DNA of 64,000 bases from Oscillospiraceae bacterium (GCA_021771715.1 JAETOO010000009.1:1-64000), one strand, 5' to 3'; shown: positions 40,399-49,583, counted from the stretch's first letter. Program-made: numbers and translations. The notes: a model not told the origin generated them from the sequence alone.

Positions 40399-42372
40399 AT
40401 GGATTTTCAGTTAATCGAGGACGGCTGCGGCTGCGCGGAGGGCTTTCGGGAGCTGCTCGGGGAGCGCGGCTATGACTGCAGGGGCGGGATTTTGGTGCAC
40501 ATGAGCGTCGGGGAGGCCGGCGAGATCACGGGAAGTTACCGGGACGGGTGTGCCAGGCTCTGCGCGCCCGGGCGGACGTTTTTGTTCCGGGCGCTGATGA
40601 CGCTGGTGATGCGGCTGGAGCGGGACGGGGAGGGAGCACCCTTTGCCTGGACGGAGCGCGTGGCGTTTGACCGCAACGGGTGCATGATCGACTGCTCGAG
40701 GAACGCCGTGATGGACCTGAGTGCGGCAAAGGCCTGGATGCGGATGCAGGCGGCGGTCGGGATGAACACGATGATGCTGTATACGGAGGATACGTACGAG
40801 GTGCCCGGGTACCCGTATTTCGGGGCGCTGCGCGGCCGGTATACGAGAGAGGAGCTCATAGAGCTGGACCGGTATGCGCAGGTGTTTGGGATCGAGCTGA
40901 TCCCGTGTATCCAGTCGCTCGGACACCTCCAGCAGCCGCTTGGCTGGCCCGCGATGCGCCGGCTGCGCGACACGAGCGATATTGTGATGGTGGGGGACAA
41001 GGAGGTCTACACCTTCCTGCGGGCGTGCATTCACCAGGTCTCTGAGTGTTTCTCCACGCGCAGGGTCCACCTGGGAATGGATGAGGCGTGGACGCTGGGG
41101 CTCGGGCAGTACCTGATCCGCAACGGATATACGCCAAAGCGGGCGATCATCCGGCAGCACATGGAGCGGGTGATGGAGATTTGCCGCGAGGAGGGGCTGG
41201 AGCCGATGATCTGGTCAGACATGTATTTCCGCGTGCACTCGGAGACGGAGGAGTACTACAACGTGCCGTTTGACGCGGACATGCAAAGCGGGGAGCGGCC
41301 CCCGGAGGGCATGACGCTCGTGTACTGGGATTATTACCACACGGATGAGACGTTCTATCGGAATTACCTGCGGATGCACCGGGAGCTGACGGACCGGGTG
41401 ATCTTCGCGGGCGGTGCCTGGACCTGGAGCGGGTTGGCGCCGGATCTGGGAGCGGCGAGGGCTGTGACCGCGGCGGCGCTTGGCGCGTGCAGAGCCGAGC
41501 AGGTGCGCGAGGTAGTCTGCACGCTCTGGGGAGATGACGGGACGGAGACGCCTGTCTTCTCGGCGCTCGGGCCGGTGCTGCTGGCCGCAGAGTACGGGTT
41601 CGGCGAGATACCGGAGGAGTCGCGGGTGCGGGAAAAATTTGAGTTCCTGACCGGCTGCTCCTACGACGCGTACTGCCTGCTGGGCGCGTTTGATCGCATG
41701 GAGGCGGAGGTGACGGAGCAGAATATCGGTGTGAATCCGTCAAAGTGCCTGTTTTTCGAGGATCCGATGCTCGGAAGGTACGACGGACAGACCGAGGGCG
41801 TGCGGTACGGCGCATATTATAGGAAGCTCGGGGAGCAGCTTGCGGCAGCTGCGCCGGCGGGTCGGGGTGCGGAGTTCGCGCACAGCGGTGCAGGAAATGC
41901 GTGTGGGGATCCGTTCTGGGCGGCCGAGATGCGCAGGATTCTGGACTTTTACCGCGCGTATGCGGAGACGCTGTCGCAGAAGGCGGACCTGGGGCTGACG
42001 CTCGTGCAATCGTACGAGAGCGGGGACAGGGAGACGCTGAAGTGTCTTGCGCAGACGGTGCTTCCGAAGCTGAGAGTTCAGGTGGAGCAGTGCCGGAGGC
42101 TGCGCAGGGAGTTGTGGCTGCGCGAGGCGAAGGTGTGCGGCTGGGAGATCCTGGACATGCGGTATCACGCGTTGGAAGGGAGACTGGCGAGCGCTGCGGA
42201 GCGCGTGGAGGACTATCTGTCCGGCAGAGTCGCAGAGCTTCCGGAGTTGACAGAGGCGCGCCCGGCTATCTTCCCGGATGCAGTCGGAGAAAAACGGCTG
42301 GAGGGAGGCTATGTTTCGTGGATCAATGTGGTATCGGCTTCTCCGCTCGCGTGGAGCTGGATGCCGCAGTAA
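40399..42372 (+). CDS. Glycoside hydrolase family 20 hexosaminidase, cytosolic
   Basis: A 657-residue protein with a GH20 TIM-barrel. The catalytic Asp-Glu pair is in RRVHLGMDEAWTLGLG, with MNTMMLYTEDTYEVPGYPYF and ELIPCIQSLGHLQQPLGWPA upstream and LVYWDYYHTDE downstream, as in intracellular beta-N-acetylhexosaminidases. There is no signal peptide, so it would act on imported amino-sugar oligosaccharides or recycled wall fragments. The C-terminal 200 residues are helical and of unknown role. GGGAGG precedes the ATG. No sugar transporter is beside it. Confidence 0.88.
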   Translation: MDFQLIEDGCGCAEGFRELLGERGYDCRGGILVHMSVGEAGEITGSYRDGCARLCAPGRTFLFRALMTLVMRLERDGEGAPFAWTERVAFDRNGCMIDCSRNAVMDLSAAKAWMRMQAAVGMNTMMLYTEDTYEVPGYPYFGALRGRYTREELIELDRYAQVFGIELIPCIQSLGHLQQPLGWPAMRRLRDTSDIVMVGDKEVYTFLRACIHQVSECFSTRRVHLGMDEAWTLGLGQYLIRNGYTPKRAIIRQHMERVMEICREEGLEPMIWSDMYFRVHSETEEYYNVPFDADMQSGERPPEGMTLVYWDYYHTDETFYRNYLRMHRELTDRVIFAGGAWTWSGLAPDLGAARAVTAAALGACRAEQVREVVCTLWGDDGTETPVFSALGPVLLAAEYGFGEIPEESRVREKFEFLTGCSYDAYCLLGAFDRMEAEVTEQNIGVNPSKCLFFEDPMLGRYDGQTEGVRYGAYYRKLGEQLAAAAPAGRGAEFAHSGAGNACGDPFWAAEMRRILDFYRAYAETLSQKADLGLTLVQSYESGDRETLKCLAQTVLPKLRVQVEQCRRLRRELWLREAKVCGWEILDMRYHALEGRLASAAERVEDYLSGRVAELPELTEARPAIFPDAVGEKRLEGGYVSWINVVSASPLAWSWMPQ

Positions 42373-42393
42373 GAGGAGAGGAGTCTGGCGGCT

Positions 42394-42996
42394 ATGAGCG
42401 GCAGGAGTGGAAGCAGGGAGGATGAGGGGAAACAGATTACCGCTGCCGGCCATACGGCACGCTTGGTGCGCAGCAGCCGGAAGAGTCTGACTCTGCAGAT
42501 TTGCGAGGACGGGAGTCTGGTCGTGCGCGCGCCGCTTCGGATGTCCGAGGAGCGGATCTGCGCGTTCTTGCAGGAGAAGGACGGCTGGATCCGCTCGCAT
42601 CAGGAGAAGCTGGTCCGGCAGAGGGAGCAGCGGCAAAGAGAGGTCGCGCCGCTCTCGCCGGAGCAGAGGGAAGTGTGTGTGGAGCAGGCGCTGGTGCGCT
42701 TTGCGCAGCGCGCGGCGTATTATGCGCCGCTGGTCGGCGTGACCTTTGGCCGGATTACGATCCGGGATCAGAAGACGCGCTGGGGGAGCTGCAGCCGCGC
42801 GGGGAATCTGAATTTCAATTTCCGCCTCGTGATGGCTCCGCCTGAGATCCTGGATTACGTCGTGGTGCACGAGTTGTGCCACCGGAAGCAGATGAACCAC
42901 TCGCCGCTTTTCTGGGCCGAGGTGGCGCGGGTTCTGCCGGATTACGAGCAGAGGCGCAGATGGCTGCGGGAGAATGGGTGGCGGCTGATGGGGTAG
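42394..42996 (+). CDS. YgjP-like zinc metallopeptidase domain protein (DUF45)
   Basis: A 200-residue protein with the HExxH motif VVHELCHRKQMNHSPLFW and the preceding TIRDQKTRWGSCSRAGNLNF and NFRLVMAP, which define the YgjP/WLM-like family. Members have been linked to DNA repair or to restriction systems, but most are uncharacterised. Starts 21 bp after the GH20 gene with GAGGAGAGGAG upstream, so the two may be co-transcribed. Confidence 0.9.
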   Translation: MSGRSGSREDEGKQITAAGHTARLVRSSRKSLTLQICEDGSLVVRAPLRMSEERICAFLQEKDGWIRSHQEKLVRQREQRQREVAPLSPEQREVCVEQALVRFAQRAAYYAPLVGVTFGRITIRDQKTRWGSCSRAGNLNFNFRLVMAPPEILDYVVVHELCHRKQMNHSPLFWAEVARVLPDYEQRRRWLRENGWRLMG

Positions 42997-42997
42997 G

Positions 42998-43399
42998 TTA
43001 TGGCTGTTTGGGAGCGCTCGGGGGCTGAGGGGGTCTGTGAGTGCCAGATGCCTGAGGGGGCCTGTGAGTGCTCGATGTCTGAGGAGGTCTGTGAGTGTCC
43101 GATGTCTGAGGAGGTCTGTGGGCGCCTGATGTCTGGGGTTGAGTGTGAGCGGCGGGTGTCTGTGGCGGGGTGAGATCGTTTGTGGACTGCGGCGTTACAC
43201 AGCGTTGGCAGAAGGCGTACATCTCCTCGTATGCCTCGAGTTCGGCGTCGGAGTCAGGGAGCGCGGGGATTAGGCCGGTGCAGTCGGTGGAGGAACAGAT
43301 TCTTCGGGAAAAATCAGAGTGTGCGGGGATAGAGAGGTCAGCGAAGCTGGGCTCTCTTTTTTGGGTGTGGGCTTTGGTTGGGGTGTTGTGGGTATTCAT
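42998..43399 (-). CDS. Small Pro-rich repeat protein, hypothetical
   Basis: A 133-residue protein starting at the ATG at 43399 (AAAGGA about 12 nt upstream). Residues about 20-60 look like a folded region (RRICSSTDCTGLIPALPDSD, AELEAYEEMYAFCQRC) with four cysteines. The C-terminus holds 9-residue units of the form PPQTSGTHR, repeated about four times and encoded by a 27-bp minisatellite. No family named. The N-terminal block is the evidence that this strand, rather than the GC-rich reverse frames, is coding. Confidence 0.6.
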   Translation of the reverse strand: MNTHNTPTKAHTQKREPSFADLSIPAHSDFSRRICSSTDCTGLIPALPDSDAELEAYEEMYAFCQRCVTPQSTNDLTPPQTPAAHTQPQTSGAHRPPQTSDTHRPPQTSSTHRPPQASGTHRPPQPPSAPKQP

Positions 43400-43458
43400 G
43401 GTAGATGGGTCCTTTCTGGGGTGGGATGTTATCGTGGTATTGTTTGGCCAGGCCGGAC

Positions 43459-43700
43459 GAGAAGATTGCAGAGCCGCCGGAACGTTCCGAATCGCTCGTC
43501 TACAAGCACTAGGGTCCCGGGAGGCCTGCGCATCTGCCGCTGGCAACTCGCCAACTGTGCCGGATGCACAGTTGGCTCAGACAGAGCCAGCTAAAAATTC
43601 TGCCGGAAGGCAGAATTTTTACAGATGCTCCGACCTTCCGGGACCCAAGTGCTTGTAAAGACTCGCGATAGTCACGCTCCGGCGGCTCTGCAATCTTCTC
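43459..43700 (+). ncRNA. Unidentified 242-nt structured RNA or palindromic element, copy 2
   Basis: Same length and order of parts as copy 1 at 2713. The outer helix differs in sequence (GAGAAGATTGCAGAGCCGCC with its complement at 43681-43700) yet still pairs. P4 is GCTGGC/GCCAGC instead of GCCGGC/GCCGGC. P5 is CCAACTGTG/CACAGTTGG. P6 is AAATTCTGC/GCAGAATTT. Unpaired words such as GGCAACTCG, CCGGATG and CTCAGACAG are unchanged. Both copies are followed by TGGCTGGCTG-ACTG. Confidence 0.75.
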
Positions 43701-43878
43701 TGACGGTGGCTGGCTGAACTGTACTATTAGTATTTTCCGCAGGATGAAAAATATGTTGGAAGTACTTGCATTTTTGAAGTCTATATGATAGCATATAAAC
43801 AACTAAATATATATAATAAACAAAATAAAACATATATAAAGGAATATGTGGGATTTCAAAGGAAAGAAATAAAAATGC

Positions 43879-44308
43879 AGAAACGCAAAAATATGGAAAT
43901 GTAGGAAGGCAGAAAAGCAGAAAAGCAGAAAAGCAGAAAAGCAGAAAAGTAGAAAAGTAGAAAAGCAGAAATGTAGAAATACAGAAATGTGGAAATGCAG
44001 AAGCGTAGAAATGCAGAAATATAGAAATGTGGAAATGCAGAAACGTAGAAAAACAGAAAAACAGAAATGCAGAAACGTAGAAATGTAGAAACGTAGAAAT
44101 GCAGAAATATAGAAAAGCAGAAATGTAGAAACGTAGAAAAGCAGAAATGTAGAAAAGCAGAAACGTAGAAACGTAGAAATGTAGAAAAGCAGAAACGTAG
44201 AAATGCAGAAATGTAGAAATACAGAAATGCAAAAACGTAGAAATGCAGAAATATAGAAACGCGGAAACGCAGAAATGTAGAAACGTAGAAATACAGAAAT
44301 ACGTAGAA
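43879..44308. repeat. 8-bp tandem array (about 53 units) upstream of comM
   Basis: Units of the form AGAAANGY (AGAAAAGC, AGAAATGT, AGAAACGT, AGAAATGC) run head to tail for about 430 bp and end about 30 bp before the comM ATG. Three units equal 24 bp, so the minus strand reads as an uninterrupted repeat rich in Phe, Ser and Ala (FLHFYVSA type) in every frame; this is a by-product of composition rather than evidence of a protein. The strand bias is extreme (purine-rich plus strand). Confidence 0.9.
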
Positions 44309-44338
44309 TTGAGGAACAGGAAGAGGAGAGGGGTCTGG

Positions 44339-45862
44339 ATGTTTAGTAAGGTGTGTTCTGCGGCTATAAATGGGATAGAGAGTAAGATGGTTTCGGTTGA
44401 GGTGGATGTCAGTGATGGGCTGCCGTGTTTTTCGATGGTGGGCTATCTGGCGTCGGAGGTGCGGGAGGCGCAGGATCGGGTGCGGACTGCGCTCAGGAAT
44501 TCTGGTTTTCGTCTTCCGCCGAAGCATATCACGGTGAATCTTGCGCCGGGAGATATACGGAAGTCGGGGGCAGGGTTTGATCTGCCGATTGCGGTTGCGG
44601 TGATGGCATCGTACGGGTACTTGCCGGGGGAGGTGCTGGACGGTGTTTTCTTTGCGGGGGAGCTTGGGTTGGATGGGAGTGTGCAGGGGATTCACGGTAT
44701 TCTCGGGATGGTGATGGAGGCGAGGCAGAGTGGCTGCCGCAGCTGTATGGTTCCGCTGGCGAACGCGAAGGAGGGAGCGGCGATTGAGGGAATCGAGGTA
44801 TTCGGGGTGCAGGACTTGCGGGCGGCCGTTCGACACCTGACCGGCGTGGACTGTGTGAAACGGACTGCTATTAATATAGAAGAAAAATTTCGCCATCCGG
44901 ATCAGGAGGGCTTGCTGGATTTTGCCGACATTCACGGGCAGCGGCTGGTGCGGCGGGCCGCGGAGGTTGCGGCGGCCGGGATGCACAATCTGCTGATCAG
45001 CGGACCGCCGGGCTCGGGCAAGTCGATGATAGCAAAACGGATTCCCTCGATCCTGCCGCCGCTCTCGCTCGAGGAGTCTCTCGAGGTGTCGCGAATTCAC
45101 AGCGTCGCGGGGACGCTGCCGGAGGACGGGATTCTGACCGCCCGCCCGTTTCGGATGCCGCACCATACGATTTCCGCGATTGCGCTTGCGGGCGGCGGGG
45201 TGGTTCCGCGGCCGGGGGAGATCAGCTTGGCGCACCACGGCGTGCTGTATCTCGATGAGCTGCCGGAATTCCGGACGGAGACGCTGGAGATTCTGCGCCA
45301 GCCACTTGAGGACGGGGAGGTGCGGATCGCGAGGAATCGCGGGCAGTTTGTATTTCCGGCGGATTTTATGCTCGTGGCGTCGCGGAATCCCTGTAAATGC
45401 GGGTACTATCCGGATCGGAGGCGGTGCCGCTGCAGGGAGAGCGATGTGCGCCGGTATCTCGGGCGGATCAGCCGCCCGCTGCTCGATCGCATCGACCTGC
45501 ATGTGGAAGCACAGACGATTGGCTATGAAGAGCTGACAGCGCACGGCCATGCGGAGAGCTCGGAGGAGATTCGCAGCCGCGTGGTCAGGGCGCACGCCGT
45601 TCAGCGTGAGCGCTACCGAGGACAGCCGTTTCTGTTCAATTCCAGGGTGCCTGCCGGAGCGCTCGAGCGGTACTGTGCGCTCGGGACCGAGGCGCGGCGG
45701 CAGATAAAGGACATTTATGAGCGGAAGCAGCTGACGGCGCGCGCCTACCACCGGATGCTCAAGGTCGCGCGGACGATCGCAGACCTGGACGGGGCAGAGC
45801 AGATAGAGTCCCGTCATCTGCACGAGGCGGTGCTCTACCGCGCGTCGGAGCTGTTGATGTAG
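44339..45862 (+). CDS. comM: YifB/ComM family Mg-chelatase-like AAA+ ATPase
   Basis: A 507-residue protein: N-terminal lon-protease-like fold (GIESKMVSVEVDVSDGLPCF), AAA+ domain with Walker A GPPGSGKSMIAKRI and Walker B YLDELPEF, and the C-terminal Mg-chelatase region. ComM is a branch-migration helicase helping integrate DNA during transformation. The ATG at 44339 follows AGAGGAGAGGGG; the 32-codon upstream extension falls in the 8-bp array. dprA follows, giving a recombination pair. Confidence 0.94.
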   Translation: MFSKVCSAAINGIESKMVSVEVDVSDGLPCFSMVGYLASEVREAQDRVRTALRNSGFRLPPKHITVNLAPGDIRKSGAGFDLPIAVAVMASYGYLPGEVLDGVFFAGELGLDGSVQGIHGILGMVMEARQSGCRSCMVPLANAKEGAAIEGIEVFGVQDLRAAVRHLTGVDCVKRTAINIEEKFRHPDQEGLLDFADIHGQRLVRRAAEVAAAGMHNLLISGPPGSGKSMIAKRIPSILPPLSLEESLEVSRIHSVAGTLPEDGILTARPFRMPHHTISAIALAGGGVVPRPGEISLAHHGVLYLDELPEFRTETLEILRQPLEDGEVRIARNRGQFVFPADFMLVASRNPCKCGYYPDRRRCRCRESDVRRYLGRISRPLLDRIDLHVEAQTIGYEELTAHGHAESSEEIRSRVVRAHAVQRERYRGQPFLFNSRVPAGALERYCALGTEARRQIKDIYERKQLTARAYHRMLKVARTIADLDGAEQIESRHLHEAVLYRASELLM

Positions 45863-45896
45863 CTGGCAGAAGGATAGATCGAGAGCGAGGAGAAGG

Positions 45897-47189
45897 GTGT
45901 GCGGATTAAATTGCGGAAGCTATTTGGATAGAGACAGAAACAAAAAGAGTGTCGGGGAAGTGTCGGAGGCAATCAGGGTACAGATGGAAGCAAAAAGAGA
46001 TACAGTGGAACCGTGCGGACAGAAGGCAGGCGGAGATTCCGCACCGGAACGCGCAGAAGAGCACACAGAAGAGCACACAGAAGAATACACAGAAGAACAC
46101 ACAGCCAGATCGGAGTCCCTGTGGGAGTGGCTGTGCAGCATCCCGGGGATCTACTACATGCACCGGGAGGTGCTGCTGCGCTGTTTCGGCAGTCCGGAGG
46201 CGGTGTACCATGCCTCGCGGGCGGAGCTACTGCACCTGAGGGAGCATGGATGCGTGTGGGTCGACCATGTCATCGCTTATCAGGCAGAGAGCGCACCGGC
46301 GGATACGGTGCATAAGAGAAGAGCGCTGGGAATACAATTTATCAGCAATGTACATCCCCTCTATCCGATGCGGCTGCGGGAGCTGAAAAACCGGCCGTAC
46401 GGGCTGTTCTACCGCGGCGCGCTCCCAGATGCCGGGAAGCGCGCAGTCGCGGTGATCGGGTCGCGGGTCTGCACGCACTATGGGCGGGTGCTCGCAGAGC
46501 AGCTCGCGAGGCAGACGGCCGAGGCCGGGGGCGTGGTGATCAGCGGCGCGGCGTACGGGATCGACGGCGCGGCACAGTGGGCGGCGCTCGCGCACGGCGG
46601 CGCGAGCTACGGGATCGTCGGGAGCAGTGTGGAGATCCGCTACCCCAAGGCGAACGAGCTGCTGTTTGATCGGCTTGAGCGGGAGGGTGGTGTGATCTCT
46701 GAGTTCCCGCCCGGGACACGGCCGCTGCGCGCGCATTTCCCGATGCGGAACCGGCTGATCAGCGGGCTGGCGGATGTCGTTGCGGTGGTGGAGGCGCGTC
46801 ACGGCAGCGGTTCTCTGATCACGGCGGACTACGCGCTGGAGCAGGGGCGGGCTGTCCTGGCGGTGCCGGGCAGGCTGGATGATGAGCTGAGCCGCGGATG
46901 CAATGAGCTGATCGCACAGGGAGCAGGCGTGATTTTGTCTGCGGAAAGCTTTGCGGAACAGGTATTTCCCGATTTTCGGGAGCAAAAAAAGCGCCGGACG
47001 CTTAACATAACGCTTGCGCCCTCCGAAAAATTAGTGTATAGTAGTCTCGGTTTGCATTCGAAAAGCCTGTGGGAGCTGGCAGAGTGCACCTCACTTTCCC
47101 TCGCGGATCTGAGCGGCAGCCTGCTGGCGCTGGAGGAGAAAGGGTTCGCGAAGGAGGTAGAGCGAAATTATTATGTAAAGGTGAGATAG
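45897..47189 (+). CDS. dprA: DNA processing protein DprA
   Basis: DprA binds incoming single-stranded DNA and loads RecA. The Rossmann-like core is clear: VAVIGSRVCTHYGR, GGVVISGAAYGIDGAAQWAA, FPMRNRLISGLADVVAVVEA and GSGSLITADYALEQGRAVLAV. A winged-helix-like domain ends the protein. The start is uncertain: GTG at 45897 with GAGGAG upstream is used, and ATG at 45984 is an alternative. The N-terminal stretch includes a 12-bp repeat encoding EEHT units (about 46050-46100) that is not part of the usual fold. Confidence 0.93.
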   Translation: MCGLNCGSYLDRDRNKKSVGEVSEAIRVQMEAKRDTVEPCGQKAGGDSAPERAEEHTEEHTEEYTEEHTARSESLWEWLCSIPGIYYMHREVLLRCFGSPEAVYHASRAELLHLREHGCVWVDHVIAYQAESAPADTVHKRRALGIQFISNVHPLYPMRLRELKNRPYGLFYRGALPDAGKRAVAVIGSRVCTHYGRVLAEQLARQTAEAGGVVISGAAYGIDGAAQWAALAHGGASYGIVGSSVEIRYPKANELLFDRLEREGGVISEFPPGTRPLRAHFPMRNRLISGLADVVAVVEARHGSGSLITADYALEQGRAVLAVPGRLDDELSRGCNELIAQGAGVILSAESFAEQVFPDFREQKKRRTLNITLAPSEKLVYSSLGLHSKSLWELAECTSLSLADLSGSLLALEEKGFAKEVERNYYVKVR

Positions 47190-47233
47190 GAGGGCGCGGT
47201 CGCTGCCTTTCTGTTTCATGGGAGGTAGTTGCT

Positions 47234-49306
47234 ATGCCAAAGTATCTGGTGATCGTTGAGTCACCTGCGAAGGTTAAGACAATCAAGAAGTTTCTCGGCT
47301 CGAACTACGAGGTGCTCGCGTCAAACGGACACGTCCGCGATCTGCCGAAGAGCCAGCTCGGCATTGACGTGGAGCATGACTTTGAGCCGAAGTATATTAC
47401 AATAAGAGGAAAAGGGGACATTCTGGCTGCGCTGCGCAAGGCGGGGAAGAAGGCAGATAAGGTCTATCTGGCGACGGACCCGGACCGCGAGGGCGAGGCG
47501 ATCTCCTGGCATCTGGCGGAGGCGCTGAAGCTGGATGAGAAAAAGCAGCAGAGAATCACATTTAACGAGATTACGAAGACCGCGGTGAAGGAATCTTTGA
47601 AGCACGCGCGGCCGATCGACATGGATCTGGTGGATGCACAGCAGACGCGACGTATGCTGGACCGTATGGTGGGCTACCGGATCAGCCCGCTTTTGTGGGA
47701 GAAGGTCAAGAGGGGACTGAGTGCCGGGCGGGTACAGTCCGTCGCGCTGCGCATCATCGGGGACCGCGAGGACGAGATCAACGCTTTCATCCCGCAGGAG
47801 TTCTGGACCCTGGACGCGCATCTGCTGGCGCCGGGCGAGCGGAAGCCGCTCGTGGCCAAGTTCTACGGCAATGGGAAGAAGCTGCCGATCGAGTCCGAGG
47901 AGCAGATGAATGCGCTCAGGAAAGAGCTGGAGGGCGCGCACTATGTCGTCGAGGAGGTTAAGAAGAGCGAGCGCTCGAAGAAGGCGCCGGCTCCGTTTAC
48001 GACGAGCACGCTGCAGCAGGAGGCGGCCAATGTGCTGAATTTCTCGACACAGAAGACGATGCGGCTGGCGCAGCAGCTGTACGAGGGCGTCGAGCTGAAG
48101 GGCAGCGGCACGGTCGGTCTGATCACATACCTGCGTACGGATTCCACCCGCATTTCCGAGGAGGCGGACGCCGCCGCGCGTGCTTATATCGGGACGCAGT
48201 ACGGGGAGCCGTACGCGGCAGAGCGCGTGGAGGACGCGAACGGTGGGAAGAAAATACAGGACGCGCATGAGGCGATCCGCCCGACAGACATCAGCCGGAC
48301 GCCGCTCGAGGTGAAAGAATCGCTGACGCGCGACCAGTTCCGCCTGTATCAGCTGATCTGGAAGCGCTTTGCGGCGAGCCGCATGACGCCCGCGCGCTAC
48401 GAGACGACCGCCGTGCGGATCAAGGCGGCGGGATACCGCTTCAACGTCTCGGCATCGCGGGTAGTGTTTGACGGTTTCCGCAGCGTCTACACCGAGAGCG
48501 AGGAGGAGAAAGAGGAGAATAACGTCCTCACCGGAAGACTCGAGCCCGGGATGGAGCTCGCGATGAAGGAGTTGGAGTGCAAGCAGCATTTCACCCAGCC
48601 GCCGGCGCACTACACGGAGGCGTCGCTGGTGCGCACGCTCGAGGAGCTCGGGATCGGACGCCCCAGCACGTACGCCCCGACGATCACGACGATCATCGCG
48701 CGCCGGTACGTCGCGAAGGAGAATAAGAATCTGTACATGACGGAGCTCGGCGAGGTGGTCAACCGGATCATGAAGGAGGCATTTCCGAGCATTGTGGATG
48801 TGAGCTTCACGGCGAACATGGAGTCGCTGCTCGATCTGGTTGGCGAGGGAAAGGTGCACTGGAAGACCGTCGTTGAGAACTTCTACCCGGACCTGGACGA
48901 GGCGGTGCAGGAGGCGGGCAAGACGCTCGAGAAGGTTCAGATCGAGGACGAGGTGACGGATGTCGTCTGCGAGGAGTGCGGGCGGAACATGGTGGTGAAG
49001 TACGGCCCTCACGGCAGGTTCCTGGCCTGCCCGGGATTCCCGGAGTGCCGGAACACGAAGCCGTATCTGGAGAAGATCGGTGTCGCCTGCCCGTTCTGCG
49101 GCAAGGATGTCGTGATCCGCAAGACGAAGAAGGGGCGGAGATACTATGGCTGCGAGGGCAATCCGGAGTGCGAGTTCATGTCCTGGCAGAAGCCGTCAAA
49201 GCAGAGCTGTCCGCAGTGCGGCGGGTATATGCTTGAGAAGGGCAACCGGCTCGTGTGCGCGGACAAGAACTGCGGCTATGTCTGTGCGAAGCCCGATGAG
49301 GAGTAG
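47234..49306 (+). CDS. topA: DNA topoisomerase I
   Basis: A 690-residue type IA topoisomerase that relaxes negative supercoils. The Toprim domain is VIVESPAKVKTIKKFLGSNY with ATDPDREGEAISWH; the catalytic tyrosine lies in GLITYLRTDSTRIS. Three C-terminal C4 zinc modules are visible (CEECGRNM..., CPFCGKDV..., CPQCGGYM...). GGAGGT precedes the ATG. Position after dprA and before codY is the common Firmicutes order. Confidence 0.97.
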   Translation: MPKYLVIVESPAKVKTIKKFLGSNYEVLASNGHVRDLPKSQLGIDVEHDFEPKYITIRGKGDILAALRKAGKKADKVYLATDPDREGEAISWHLAEALKLDEKKQQRITFNEITKTAVKESLKHARPIDMDLVDAQQTRRMLDRMVGYRISPLLWEKVKRGLSAGRVQSVALRIIGDREDEINAFIPQEFWTLDAHLLAPGERKPLVAKFYGNGKKLPIESEEQMNALRKELEGAHYVVEEVKKSERSKKAPAPFTTSTLQQEAANVLNFSTQKTMRLAQQLYEGVELKGSGTVGLITYLRTDSTRISEEADAAARAYIGTQYGEPYAAERVEDANGGKKIQDAHEAIRPTDISRTPLEVKESLTRDQFRLYQLIWKRFAASRMTPARYETTAVRIKAAGYRFNVSASRVVFDGFRSVYTESEEEKEENNVLTGRLEPGMELAMKELECKQHFTQPPAHYTEASLVRTLEELGIGRPSTYAPTITTIIARRYVAKENKNLYMTELGEVVNRIMKEAFPSIVDVSFTANMESLLDLVGEGKVHWKTVVENFYPDLDEAVQEAGKTLEKVQIEDEVTDVVCEECGRNMVVKYGPHGRFLACPGFPECRNTKPYLEKIGVACPFCGKDVVIRKTKKGRRYYGCEGNPECEFMSWQKPSKQSCPQCGGYMLEKGNRLVCADKNCGYVCAKPDEE

Positions 49307-49340
49307 CGCTCACCGGGGCAGGGAAAACGATAAAATGACA

Positions 49341-49378
49341 GGAAGAGGGGCTGCGAAACTGCCGGCAGCCTCTTTTTT
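49341..49378 (+). terminator. Intrinsic terminator after topA
   Basis: GAGGGGCTGC pairs with GCAGCCTC and is followed by TTTTTT. Confidence 0.75.
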
Positions 49379-49509
49379 GATTCCTGCCGGCGGCCAGCCG
49401 AAGCGTTATGCGGTGGGCTGTCGCCGCACCGGATTGCGTATGCGTTTGCCGAGGTATCTGAACTGTTTGTAAATATTGAAACTGTTACAAAAAATGCGGG
49501 TAATATCCG

Positions 49510-49538
49510 TTGATTTTCTGAAAATGATGTGTTACACT
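49510..49538 (+). promoter_or_regulatory. codY promoter with an embedded CodY box
   Basis: TTGATT (49510-49515), 17-bp spacer, TACACT (49533-49538). GATTTTCTGAAAATG at 49512-49526 matches 13 of 15 positions of the CodY consensus AATTTTCWGAAAATT and overlaps the -35 element. Bound CodY should block its own promoter. Confidence 0.75.
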
Positions 49539-49583
49539 AACAAATAGCAGGAAAGAGCCAGAGGTATGCAGAGGAGGTTTGAC

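Noticed and set aside
43856..45823. Very long minus-strand open frame opposite comM and the 8-bp array
   Set aside because: Its Phe/Ser part is the translation of the 8-bp repeat and the rest is the GC-rich shadow of comM, which has clear conserved motifs on the plus strand.
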